Assembly: GCA_030830205.1 (NCBI GenBank) | Contig: JAURNL010000033.1 | Coordinates: 1 to 64,000 of the forward strand | DNA length: 64,000 nucleotides | DNA from: Crocinitomicaceae bacterium | Lineage (GTDB): Bacteria > Bacteroidota > Bacteroidia > Flavobacteriales_D > Crocinitomicaceae | Direction of reading: 5' to 3' | In this document: in pieces, positions 51,518 through 59,513 of the stretch | Position numbering within the stretch: position 1 is the first letter of the stretch | Layout of the letters: each line of letters starts with the position of its first letter | Translations under genes and position numbers: made by a program | The notes under the pieces: generated by a model | What the model was told of the DNA's origin: nothing | Seen by the model: the letters and a program-made list of their open reading frames with translations, nothing else | Databases searched by the model: none

Positions 51518-52771
51518 TTAGAGTTTAATTAATCTGGCTTGACCTTTGGAGCTTTTCAATAGGTAAATACCTGCTTCAAAACCACCTAAGTCAATGGTGC
51601 CATTCGCACCTTCCATGAGAATTTGACCAGAAGAATTGAGAATTTGATAAGTGTCGCCGGGTGTGAAGTCAATCATTTGAAAAATTCCATTCGACGGGTT
51701 CGGAGAAACATTTGTTGTAGCTGTCATGTCTATAAGGCCAGCGCTAGAACGAACATCAAAAATAATTGTGCCAGGGGAAACACCAGCTTCAAACTCATGA
51801 ATTAAGGCATTGTTATTGTCAAAAATCAAAACAGATCCCGCTGAAAAGAAATCAGTTGTGGAAGCATATAAATAGCCACTAACCGGGTCTTGTGCAAGAT
51901 CATAAAAGTTGCTATTAATACCCGCAACCGGCCCAACATATGACATGCTGAGAAGGTTGAAGTCATTTAGCGTATTGTCCATGGAAATTTGATAGACAAG
52001 TTTATCATCTCGTAGTGCAGATGTTCCACATCCTGTTATTGCGTTTGCAATGTTTTGGGTATTGACAGTTCCGTTTAGACTTATTTTGGATACTGAAGCA
52101 CCAGACCAATCTTTATTATTTACGGTAAAAATATGGTTGTCGAAAAGAAACATGTTGTCTGGATTTTTCCCTTCAACCCCAAGGTCAAACTCTGCTCCAT
52201 ACTGAAGAGTATTAAGATCGAGCTGCCCAATAAGTCCTTTTTCGTTACCCCATTCGTAAGCATTGTTGACTGCAATGTAGGCAATATCGTTAGCTATAAC
52301 AATATTCTGGGTTGCCCACTTGGGACCGCTAATGGTATCAAGCGCGGAAATCAATTGTAATGAATTCTTATCAAAAACTTGCAGATAAGATGCAAAAGTT
52401 TGGAGGTATTCACCACGCGTTGCAAGCAGTTTGTTGCCTGAAATGGCAAGGTTGCGTACACCAGGAAGATCAATACTCCCTAAATTTTGGTGCGTGTGGA
52501 GGTTATACTTATATATTTTAGTATCAGCTGCAACGAAATAAAAATCACCATCTACAACAATGTCAGAGCTAAATCTCTGACCAAATAGGGTATCCACTAC
52601 TGTGTAAGTAAATGTTTGTGGGTCGTAAGTGCCAATGGTTGAAGGTTCAATAATAGTGTTGGTTTGAAAGTCGAAATATCCTTCATTCGCTATAAGTACT
52701 TGATGGACATATTGCTGAGCAAACATACCAGCACTCCACAATGCAAAAAATAAAAGTAATCCTTTTCTCAT
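51518..52771 (-). CDS. T9SS-exported YncE/DUF5074-like beta-propeller, candidate surface cobalamin-binding protein (BtuG-like)
   Basis: 417 residues with a signal peptide (MRKGLLLFFALWSAGMFAQ). Residues about 22-340 form a seven-bladed-type propeller with 'VLIANEGYFDFQTNTI', 'TKIYKYNLHTHQNLGSIDL', 'AYIAVNNAYEWGNEKGLIGQ' and 'FDNHIFTVNNKDWSG'. This resembles the DUF5074/YncE surface proteins that accompany BtuB in Bacteroidota, including BtuG. A T9SS sorting domain (about 350-417, 'NVSPNPSNGIFQ ... EAGIYLLKSSKGQARLIKL') replaces the lipoprotein anchor of Bacteroides BtuG. The gene is the only one behind a cobalamin riboswitch (52879-53040) and ends at its own terminator. B12 binding is inferred from this regulation plus fold. 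No TonB receptor is nearby. Confidence 0.78.
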   Translation of the reverse strand: MRKGLLLFFALWSAGMFAQQYVHQVLIANEGYFDFQTNTIIEPSTIGTYDPQTFTYTVVDTLFGQRFSSDIVVDGDFYFVAADTKIYKYNLHTHQNLGSIDLPGVRNLAISGNKLLATRGEYLQTFASYLQVFDKNSLQLISALDTISGPKWATQNIVIANDIAYIAVNNAYEWGNEKGLIGQLDLNTLQYGAEFDLGVEGKNPDNMFLFDNHIFTVNNKDWSGASVSKISLNGTVNTQNIANAITGCGTSALRDDKLVYQISMDNTLNDFNLLSMSYVGPVAGINSNFYDLAQDPVSGYLYASTTDFFSAGSVLIFDNNNALIHEFEAGVSPGTIIFDVRSSAGLIDMTATTNVSPNPSNGIFQMIDFTPGDTYQILNSSGQILMEGANGTIDLGGFEAGIYLLKSSKGQARLIKL

Positions 52772-52878
52772 GTTTTGAAAAATTAAAAAAAAAATTAAAC
52801 AATGACACCGAAAAAAAGTGGAGCGGCAAGGGCAGGGTATTCCCTTGGCGATGCCGACTTTGATCTGAAGTCTTCACG
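52772..52878 (-). promoter_or_regulatory. Leader between aptamer and start codon (expression platform)
   Basis: Holds one imperfect hairpin (stems 52842-52847 and 52827-52832), a run of seven T (52811-52817 on the minus strand) and a T/A-only tract just before the ATG, with no coding capacity. Mechanism cannot be decided by eye. Confidence 0.5.
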
Positions 52879-53040
52879 CTGTTAGTAGGCAAGTCTTCTG
52901 GCTCGTGCCTCATGTTGCTTTACCTTCCCGCTTGAGCAGTGGTGTTTAAAGTAACTTTTTAGACACTTACAGCTGCAGATACAGCTCCGGATTCTAACCG
53001 GATTCCTTATTAAGTTCGATAAACGAACACCTAAGAACAG
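52879..53040 (-). ncRNA. Cobalamin (B12) riboswitch aptamer
   Basis: On the minus strand the 5' strand CTGTT..TAG (53040 downward) pairs with CTA..AACAG (52887-52879), closing P1. A GTTCG/CGAAC hairpin follows. The core GGAATCCGGTTAGAATCCGG (53006-52987), then AGCTG, is the conserved cobalamin-aptamer junction. The B12 box AGCCAGAAGACTTGCC lies at 52903-52888. Order, spacing and total length (162 nt) match the class. It sits 107 nt before the ATG of the T9SS propeller gene. An imperfect hairpin (CAAGGG/CCCTTG, 52847-52827) in between may be part of the expression platform. The U-run there is 9 nt from the stem, so translational control is as likely as termination. Confidence 0.93.
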
Positions 53041-53042
53041 AA

Positions 53043-53050
53043 CAAAAGTA
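53043..53050 (-). promoter_or_regulatory. -7 box of the cobalamin-riboswitch transcript
   Basis: Minus-strand TACTTTTG, a perfect TAnnTTTG, ending 2 nt before the first base of P1. Transcription would start at about the first aptamer base, which supports both calls. Confidence 0.6.
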
Positions 53051-53191
53051 GGTATTAATTTGAGCCAATTGACTTAATGGACTTTTTAACAAATTAAAAT
53101 CCCGATGTTAATAAGTTAAGTGCTTGAACTTTAGATATATAAAAATATGTTTTTTATCTTTAGTGCACTAACCCTTTAAACCTTTATTACT

Positions 53192-53962
53192 ATGGAACAG
53201 AATTTACCTTATGTTTCTATTGGATTGATCGACGATCAGTACAATAATCGCGTGTTACCTTTTTTAGGTAAAATTGATAGTGGTCACCTTTTCAAGTGGT
53301 TTATTGTTTTATTCTGGAAATTAGCATCTTATGTCTTTCTAATCGGAGGTGTATACCTTACGTTTAAAAGTATGACTGGAGACGATGGTTACCTAGAAAC
53401 TACTCTTGGATCAGAATTGATAACGGGTGCTCAAAAAGCAGGCGGTGTAATAGGCCTTATCGTGGGGATTTTACTGAGCTTGGTTTGCGCATGGTTTCTT
53501 TATAGTATAACAAAGAAAAGAGCTGAGCAACTCGAAGAAGAAAACTACCAAAGTGTGCTTCATTTTCTAAGTCATGCATTAATTCCTAGAACAATTACTT
53601 TGGCCGGGGAGCTTGCATTTACACTCGTTTTCTATGTTAGTCTACTACAATTGGTAGCAAGTCTTGATGGTTATGCAGCATATGCTCCGCTCATGGATTA
53701 TATGAGTGTATTCTTGTCTATTCCAATTCCAGGTATGGAAACAGTTGCTGGTTTTGTTCCTACGGCCATTCACGGAGATTACGACACTATCGAAATTACA
53801 CTGCGTCTTGCTATAGGTGGAATGGCTGCGTCGTTCGTTATTCTTCTTGCCTATTATGCCATTCGCGAAGTTTACATGTATGCACTCCAAATAGTCATGA
53901 ATCTTGTTGCTTTCATTCCAAAATTTGCAATTCCTTTCTCTATTCGTAATCGACAGGAATAG
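53192..53962 (+). CDS. Hypothetical membrane protein
   Basis: 256 residues with about five hydrophobic helices (roughly 34-55, 85-108, 136-160, 205-225, 226-243) and no signal peptide. The first 30 residues are cytoplasmic and polar. A charged segment 'KKRAEQLEEENYQS' lies between helices 2 and 3. No family recognised. Alone on its transcript: divergent from the B12 riboswitch and followed by a terminator. A near-consensus TATCTTTA box lies at 53155-53162. Confidence 0.75.
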   Translation: MEQNLPYVSIGLIDDQYNNRVLPFLGKIDSGHLFKWFIVLFWKLASYVFLIGGVYLTFKSMTGDDGYLETTLGSELITGAQKAGGVIGLIVGILLSLVCAWFLYSITKKRAEQLEEENYQSVLHFLSHALIPRTITLAGELAFTLVFYVSLLQLVASLDGYAAYAPLMDYMSVFLSIPIPGMETVAGFVPTAIHGDYDTIEITLRLAIGGMAASFVILLAYYAIREVYMYALQIVMNLVAFIPKFAIPFSIRNRQE

Positions 53963-53982
53963 AATATCCTCTGAATAAAAAC

Positions 53983-54011
53983 AGCCGCTTCAACAGGAGC
54001 GGCTTTTTTTT
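53983..54011 (+). terminator. Intrinsic terminator whose T-run overlaps the rpsO -33 box
   Basis: Stem AGCCGCT (53983-53989) / AGCGGCT (53998-54004), loop of 8 nt, followed by eight T. The end of the T-run plus the next G forms the TTTG -33 element of rpsO. Confidence 0.88.
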
Positions 54012-54040
54012 GCTTATTTCAGAAAGAGTATCTATCTTTG
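54009..54040 (+). promoter_or_regulatory. Bacteroidota-type promoter for rpsO
   Basis: TTTG (54009-54012), exactly 20 nt, TATCTTTG (54033-54040) followed by CA. Same geometry as the secDF promoter; leader of about 55 nt to the ATG. Confidence 0.75.
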
Positions 54041-54097
54041 CACCCGTATTGATCAAGGTGGTCAGTCTACATAATAATCATTTACACAAATATTAGC

Positions 54098-54367
54098 ATG
54101 TATTTAGATTCAGCAAAGAAGAAAGAAATCTTCGCCAAACACGGTGGTTCAGAAACCAATACAGGTTCCACTGAAGGTCAGGTGGCCTTATTCACATTTC
54201 GTATTGCTCACCTTACAGAGCACTTGAAAAAGAACCGCAAAGACTACGGCACCCAACGCGCACTTCAATTATTAGTTGGTAAGCGTCGCAGTCTTTTAGA
54301 CTACCTAAAGGCGAAAGACATCGAGAAATACCGCGCCTTGATCAAAGAATTAGGACTTCGTCGTTAA
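54098..54367 (+). CDS. rpsO: 30S ribosomal protein S15
   Basis: 89 residues, the universal length. It binds 16S rRNA in the central domain and nucleates the platform. Family residues are visible in 'HGGSETNTGSTEGQVALFTF' and 'LQLLVGKRRSLLDYLKAKD', with the basic C-terminus. It stands upstream of pnp, as in most bacteria. The ~55-nt leader could host S15 autoregulation, but no specific pseudoknot was resolved. Confidence 0.98.
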   Translation: MYLDSAKKKEIFAKHGGSETNTGSTEGQVALFTFRIAHLTEHLKKNRKDYGTQRALQLLVGKRRSLLDYLKAKDIEKYRALIKELGLRR

Positions 54368-54398
54368 TTCTGAGATCTGCTCGGAAAATTTTATGGGA

Positions 54399-54428
54399 GA
54401 GGGGGCTTCGATAACATCGATAGCCCCT
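54399..54428 (+). other. Long hairpin between rpsO and pnp
   Basis: AGGGGGCT-TCGAT (54399-54411) pairs with ATCGA-(T)-AGCCCCTT (54415-54428), loop AAC, one bulged T. No clean T-run follows (TTCTTTGC), so it may be a weak terminator or an RNase processing site. Confidence 0.65.
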
Positions 54429-54459
54429 TCTTTGCTTTAAAACTTGTAAATAAATAAAG

Positions 54460-56610
54460 ATGAATATAGGAACAAGAAAGTCAATCATGACCGGCGGCAA
54501 GGAAATCCTTGTAGAGACCGGGAAGTTGGCAAAACAGGCAGATGGTTCTGTTGTGGTGCGCATGGGCGACACCATGTTGCTCGCTACTGTAGTGGCAGCG
54601 CCCGAAGCGAAAGAAGGAGTAGATTTCCTTCCGCTTACTGTTGATTACCGCGAAAAATATGCCGCGGCAGGACGTTTTCCAGGTGGTTTTTTCCGCCGTG
54701 AGGCTCGTCCGTCTGAATCAGAAATTTTAGTCATGCGTTTAGTAGACCGTGCATTGCGTCCACTTTTCCCAGACGATTACCATGCTGAGGTGCAACTTAT
54801 GATTCAACTCATGTCTTATGATGGTGTTCATAACCCTGATGCTCTGTGCGGCTTAGCTGCTTCGGCTGCGATTGCCGTTTCTGATATTCCATTCAATGGC
54901 CCAATGTCAGAAGTGCGCGTTTGTCGTGTAAATGGTGAATTGATTATCAATCCGACAATGGCAGAAATTGCCCTTGCAGACCTTGACGTGATGGTAGCTG
55001 GTACAGCTAAGGATGTCAACATGGTAGAAGGTGAGATGAAAGAAATATCGGAAGCGGAGTTAGTTGAAGTTATCAAAGTAGCCCACGCTGCAATTATCGA
55101 GCAATGTAACTTCCAATTGGAACTTGCTGCTGAAATACCTTCTGCCAATCCAAAGCGCGAATATTGCCACGAAACACACGACGAAGCTGTTCGTGCTCGT
55201 GTATACGAACTTGCCATGGAAAAATGCAAAGATGTTGCTCGCATGGGTCTTGCCAATAAGGCAAAACGCACCGAGCTATTCGATGCCATCAAAGCAGAAG
55301 TGAAAGCGGCCTTCACTGAAGAAGAATTAGAAACTGCCAGTAAATTCATTTCTACTTATTTCTCTGAAGTCAAGAAAAAAGCGGTACGTTGGGTGATGCT
55401 CAATGATCGCAAACGTCTAGATGGTCGTCAATTTGATGAAATTAGACCAATTTGGGCCGAGGTAGATTATTTGCCAATGGTTCATGGTTCTGCTGTGTTT
55501 ACCCGTGGTGAAACTCAATCGCTTACTACGCTTACTTTAGGAGGTAAAATGGATGAGCAAATGATTGATGGGGCTACTTTCCAAGGAACTGAAAAATTCT
55601 TATTACATTATAATTTCCCTCCTTTTTCAACAGGAGAAGCACGTCCGTTGCGTGGAACATCACGTCGTGAAATTGGTCACGGAAATTTAGCGCTTCGTGC
55701 ATTGAAGCCAGTCATGCCAGACGACTATCCATATGCTGTACGTATCGTTTCGGATATTTTAGAATCTAACGGTTCTTCCTCAATGGCTACAGTATGTGCC
55801 GGAACACTTGCCCTTATGGATGGAGGTGTGCCGATTAAAGCACCCGTTTCAGGTATTGCCATGGGGCTCGTTGCAGACGAAGGAAAATTTGCAGTTTTAT
55901 CTGATATCCTCGGCGATGAAGATCACCTTGGTGACATGGACTTTAAAGTAACAGGTACTGCAAATGGAATTACAGCATGTCAAATGGATATCAAGGTAGA
56001 TGGATTACCATATGAAGTATTGACTCAAGCGCTAGAGCAATCTCGTGCAGGTCGTTTACACATCCTCGGTAAAATCACAGAAACCATGCCGGCACCGCGT
56101 CCAGAATTGAAGCCACAAACTCCGCGTTTGGAAGCATTCAATGTACCAAACGAAATGATTGGTGCTATTATTGGGCCTGGAGGCAAAATTATCCAAGGTT
56201 TACAAAAAGAAACAAAAACGACAATCACTATTGAAGAATTACCAAATGGTGAAGGACGTGTTCAAGTACTTTCAAATAACGGAAACGATATGGCCGAGGC
56301 TATCCGCTTGATTCGTCAAATTGCATTCCCACCACAAGTAGATGAAGGTGCTACTTACGAAGGTAAAGTGAAATCTGTTAAAGATTTTGGTTGCTTTGTA
56401 GAAATCGTACCTGGAACTGATGGTTTGATCCATATTTCGGAGTTTGCTTGGGAAAAGACAGCAAAAATGGATGATGTGGTCAAAGAAGGTGAAATGCTTA
56501 CTTTTAAAGTAATAGGCAAAGATCCAAAAACAAAAAAATGGAAATTATCTCGCAAAGTTTTGTTGCCGCGTCCGGAGCGTCCGGCTCCAGAGCAAACAAC
56601 TGCAGAGTAA
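54460..56610 (+). CDS. pnp: Polyribonucleotide nucleotidyltransferase (PNPase)
   Basis: Phosphorolytic 3'-5' exoribonuclease and degradosome core. 716 residues. Two RNase PH domains are present (about 10-225 and 315-545, with '[20 protein letters not shown]' and '[20 protein letters not shown]'), separated by a helical linker. They are followed by KH ('[20 protein letters not shown]') and S1 ('[17 protein letters not shown]') domains. Catalytic Asp residues lie in '[19 protein letters not shown]'. A strong terminator follows. Confidence 0.98.
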   Translation: MNIGTRKSIMTGGKEILVETGKLAKQADGSVVVRMGDTMLLATVVAAPEAKEGVDFLPLTVDYREKYAAAGRFPGGFFRREARPSESEILVMRLVDRALRPLFPDDYHAEVQLMIQLMSYDGVHNPDALCGLAASAAIAVSDIPFNGPMSEVRVCRVNGELIINPTMAEIALADLDVMVAGTAKDVNMVEGEMKEISEAELVEVIKVAHAAIIEQCNFQLELAAEIPSANPKREYCHETHDEAVRARVYELAMEKCKDVARMGLANKAKRTELFDAIKAEVKAAFTEEELETASKFISTYFSEVKKKAVRWVMLNDRKRLDGRQFDEIRPIWAEVDYLPMVHGSAVFTRGETQSLTTLTLGGKMDEQMIDGATFQGTEKFLLHYNFPPFSTGEARPLRGTSRREIGHGNLALRALKPVMPDDYPYAVRIVSDILESNGSSSMATVCAGTLALMDGGVPIKAPVSGIAMGLVADEGKFAVLSDILGDEDHLGDMDFKVTGTANGITACQMDIKVDGLPYEVLTQALEQSRAGRLHILGKITETMPAPRPELKPQTPRLEAFNVPNEMIGAIIGPGGKIIQGLQKETKTTITIEELPNGEGRVQVLSNNGNDMAEAIRLIRQIAFPPQVDEGATYEGKVKSVKDFGCFVEIVPGTDGLIHISEFAWEKTAKMDDVVKEGEMLTFKVIGKDPKTKKWKLSRKVLLPRPERPAPEQTTAE

Positions 56611-56627
56611 GCTCTAAGTTTATCATT

Positions 56628-56656
56628 AAAAGGCGAGGTATTCCTCGCCTTTTTTA
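56628..56656 (+). terminator. Intrinsic terminator after pnp
   Basis: Perfect 8-bp stem AGGCGAGG (56631-56638) / CCTCGCCT (56643-56650), loop TATT, followed by a T-run. Confidence 0.92.
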
Positions 56657-56748
56657 TTGAAATGACCATTAACTTAACCGATTGTTTAAACTAATCTGAC
56701 CTTAGTTAATAATCAAATCCGTATTTTTACGGAACAAAAATAAATAAT

Positions 56749-59409
56749 ATGAAAAAAGGTTTACTTTTTATCCTAACTATCCTGAGTGTCAATGTATTTG
56801 CTCAAACATTTGAGTCTTTTAATTTTACTGGTCTTGCTTCGGCAAACGGTTGGACCGTTCACAGTGGTACAACGGGCCCAATAACAGCTTTAACTACACC
56901 TTCGGGGAGTGGTAACAGCTTGACTTATCCTGGTCTTCCAGCATCATTAGGTAATCGAATTTCAATGTCTGGTTCGGTTGCTGAAGATATCAATAAACCG
57001 TTTACGACATCAGGAACAAGTGGATACTTCTCTTTTCTTTTGAACGTAACTGATTTGTCGAATATGTCTGCGAATGGTAGTTATTTTATTGCATTTGGCG
57101 GTACCGCTGGGTCAATTGTATCCATTTATTTCCCACGCTTGTATATTGCATTGGGTTCAACTGCTACAACTTTTAAATTAGGTATTTTGAATACCTCTGG
57201 TGGTTCGGTTGCTCCTACATTTATTAATCAAGATCTGAATCCAAACACGACCTATTTTGTGGTGGCAAAAGCCTCTCAGAACGCTACTGGTGGAATCGAT
57301 GCTGACTTATGGCTCAATCCAATACCAGGAGCTGCTGAGCCTGCTTCAATGGCAAGTAATTCTCAAGGCTCTTCTTCTTGGCCTGCGGCAGGGATTCAAT
57401 CAATTGCATTGCGCCAAGCATCGGGAATTGGAACTTTTGAATTAGATGAGATCAGAGCAGGAGAAACATGGGCTGCCGTGACTCCAAGTGCCGCATCTTC
57501 GTGCATAAGCTACAATACGATAGCAGCTAGTGCTTGTTTAAATTACACGTTAAACGGTCAAACCTATACATCCTCCGGTACCTACACGCAAGTATTATCG
57601 AATGCAAATGCAGCAGGTTGTGATTCTATCATTAATTTGAATCTTACGATTAACAACACAAGTAATTCAACTTTGAATATCACCAATTGTGGGCCATACA
57701 CCCTAAATGGGCAAACATATAGCACGAATGGTACGTATACCCAATTAATACAAAACGTGGCAGGATGTGATTCAACTATTACCCTTGATTTAACTATTGT
57801 TGGTTCTCTTACTTATTATGAAGATGCAGATAACGATGGCTTCGGTAATGCGGCAAGTTCTCAAATAGGGTGTACGCCAATAGTGGGTTATGTAACCAAT
57901 AGCTTGGATTGTGATGATAACAACAATGCAATATACCCAGGAGCAATTGACATTCCTGGTAATGGTGTAGACGAAGATTGTGATGGTCTTGACGCTCCGC
58001 TTTCACTCGGTATCTATGAGTTTGCAGGCACGACGGATTGCAGTACCCAAGATGTTGCTGCAACTAATTCTAGTGTGAATTGGACCTTTTCTGATTTTAC
58101 CGCTGAAGGGACAAGTTGTGCATCAGGAGGAGGAATTTTTAACAGAAGCGGTTGGAATCAAACACCCATCATCGACCTCAATCAATACAATGAATTCACC
58201 GTTACTGGTGCAAATTGTACCAATCTGCATCTGTCAAAATTAGCTCTGAATCACCGAACTAGTTCTACAGGAGGAACCCCAACGATTTACCTGCGTTCAA
58301 GCCTTGATAATTTCGCGTCGAATATTGATAGTATCGAAACGGCATGGAATGGTAATGTATTCTTGGCTGATACTGTAGAACTACCATCTGCATTTGCAAA
58401 TGTAGGCGTTGTTACTTTCCGATTCTATGTTGTGAATCAAGCAACCTCAACGTCAACATTGCGCATGGACAACGTATCTTTATGGGGGAATGCAATTACT
58501 ATTACCCCTTCGCTTTATTACGCTGATACTGACGGAGACGGTTTTGGTGATCCTGCAATGGACACCTTGTTATGTAATGCTCCGGCAGGATTTGTAAGTA
58601 ATAACACCGATTGTGACGACACAAATGCAGCGATCAACCCAAATACGGTTTGGTACCAAGATTTAGACAATGACCAAGTAGGTAATACCAATGTAACGCA
58701 AATCGCATGTTTGCAGCCAGCAGGTTATGTGTTAGCCGATGGTGATTGTGATGATACTGATGCGACTATAACAGCGCCAGTCATGTACTATACAGATGCA
58801 GACCAAGATGGATTTGGTGACGATGCTACTGGTACGCCTTTCTGCCAAGCTCCGGTGAACATGGTTGCTGTTGGTGGCGATTGCAATGATTCTGACAATA
58901 CTGTTTACCCTGGCGCACCAGAGCTTTGTGATGGTTTAGATAATAATTGCGATGGCCAGACAGACGAAGGACTTACCTTTGTAAATTATTATTTTGACTT
59001 TGATGGGGATGGTTTTGGAATTGGGAATCCTACTGTTTCATGTTCTCCAATTACAGGTTATGCTACCCAGAGTGGGGATTGTGATGACAGTAATAATGCA
59101 ATTTATCCTGGCGCAGCAGATACGGAAGGTAACGGTATTGATGAGAATTGTGATGGTGTAGATGGCATACTTGGTCTCATCGATCTCGAATTTATTGCAC
59201 AAATTTCACCAAATCCAACTACAGATTTGGTTCAAATTACTTTCAATAAAATAATGTCATGCCAAATGGTTCTTACTGATTTGAATGGTAAAATCCTTCA
59301 AAATGAATTGATTAACGGAATATCACATAATTTAGATTTGACGCATTTAAAGCCTGGTACTTACCTTGTTCAAATCAATTCGACCATACAACGAATTGTG
59401 AAGCTATAA
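56749..59409 (+). CDS. T9SS-exported MopE-repeat (putative metal-binding) protein
   Basis: 886 residues with a signal peptide (MKKGLLFILTILSVNVFAQ). Residues 20-240 resemble a LamG/jelly-roll domain. Two short repeats 'YTLNGQTYxxxGTYTQ...GCDS' follow (about 260-350). Five MopE-type repeats with dense Asp (D-x-D-x-D-G-x-G ... CDDxNxxIYPGA) lie in two blocks around a second beta-sandwich. The sorting domain is at the end ('ISPNPTTDLVQITF ... KPGTYLVQINS'). The Asp pattern indicates calcium (or copper, as in MopE) binding outside the cell. Monocistronic between two terminators. Confidence 0.87.
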   Translation: MKKGLLFILTILSVNVFAQTFESFNFTGLASANGWTVHSGTTGPITALTTPSGSGNSLTYPGLPASLGNRISMSGSVAEDINKPFTTSGTSGYFSFLLNVTDLSNMSANGSYFIAFGGTAGSIVSIYFPRLYIALGSTATTFKLGILNTSGGSVAPTFINQDLNPNTTYFVVAKASQNATGGIDADLWLNPIPGAAEPASMASNSQGSSSWPAAGIQSIALRQASGIGTFELDEIRAGETWAAVTPSAASSCISYNTIAASACLNYTLNGQTYTSSGTYTQVLSNANAAGCDSIINLNLTINNTSNSTLNITNCGPYTLNGQTYSTNGTYTQLIQNVAGCDSTITLDLTIVGSLTYYEDADNDGFGNAASSQIGCTPIVGYVTNSLDCDDNNNAIYPGAIDIPGNGVDEDCDGLDAPLSLGIYEFAGTTDCSTQDVAATNSSVNWTFSDFTAEGTSCASGGGIFNRSGWNQTPIIDLNQYNEFTVTGANCTNLHLSKLALNHRTSSTGGTPTIYLRSSLDNFASNIDSIETAWNGNVFLADTVELPSAFANVGVVTFRFYVVNQATSTSTLRMDNVSLWGNAITITPSLYYADTDGDGFGDPAMDTLLCNAPAGFVSNNTDCDDTNAAINPNTVWYQDLDNDQVGNTNVTQIACLQPAGYVLADGDCDDTDATITAPVMYYTDADQDGFGDDATGTPFCQAPVNMVAVGGDCNDSDNTVYPGAPELCDGLDNNCDGQTDEGLTFVNYYFDFDGDGFGIGNPTVSCSPITGYATQSGDCDDSNNAIYPGAADTEGNGIDENCDGVDGILGLIDLEFIAQISPNPTTDLVQITFNKIMSCQMVLTDLNGKILQNELINGISHNLDLTHLKPGTYLVQINSTIQRIVKL
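57814..59166 (+). repeat. Five MopE-type metal-binding repeats in two blocks
   Basis: Block 1 is one unit at 57814-57990; block 2 is four units from 58516 to 59166. Each begins Tyr-Tyr-x-Asp-x-Asp-x-Asp-x-x-Gly and has a Cys-Asp-Asp (or Cys-Asn-Asp) about 32 residues later. Units ending in (G/N)xxDE(D/N)CDG are most complete; the third (WYQDLDNDQVG) is the most divergent. Confidence 0.8.
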
Positions 59410-59450
59410 GTTCTTGTAACAAAGCAAAACGCATTTCGTCTTTCTTTTTA

Positions 59451-59474
59451 AAGCCACCTTTGGGTGGCTTTTTT
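59451..59474 (+). terminator. Intrinsic terminator before the M1 peptidase gene
   Basis: Perfect stem AAGCCACC (59451-59458) / GGTGGCTT (59463-59470), loop TTTG, followed by T4. It overlaps any upstream start of the next gene. Confidence 0.88.
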
Positions 59475-59513
59475 ATGCACAAATCTTTGTACTTTTATTT
59501 TAAATCTCATTCC

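Noticed and set aside
52683-52913. 76-residue minus-strand frame through the riboswitch leader
   Set aside because: It covers the B12 box and the expression platform and has no domain; the conserved RNA explains the region.
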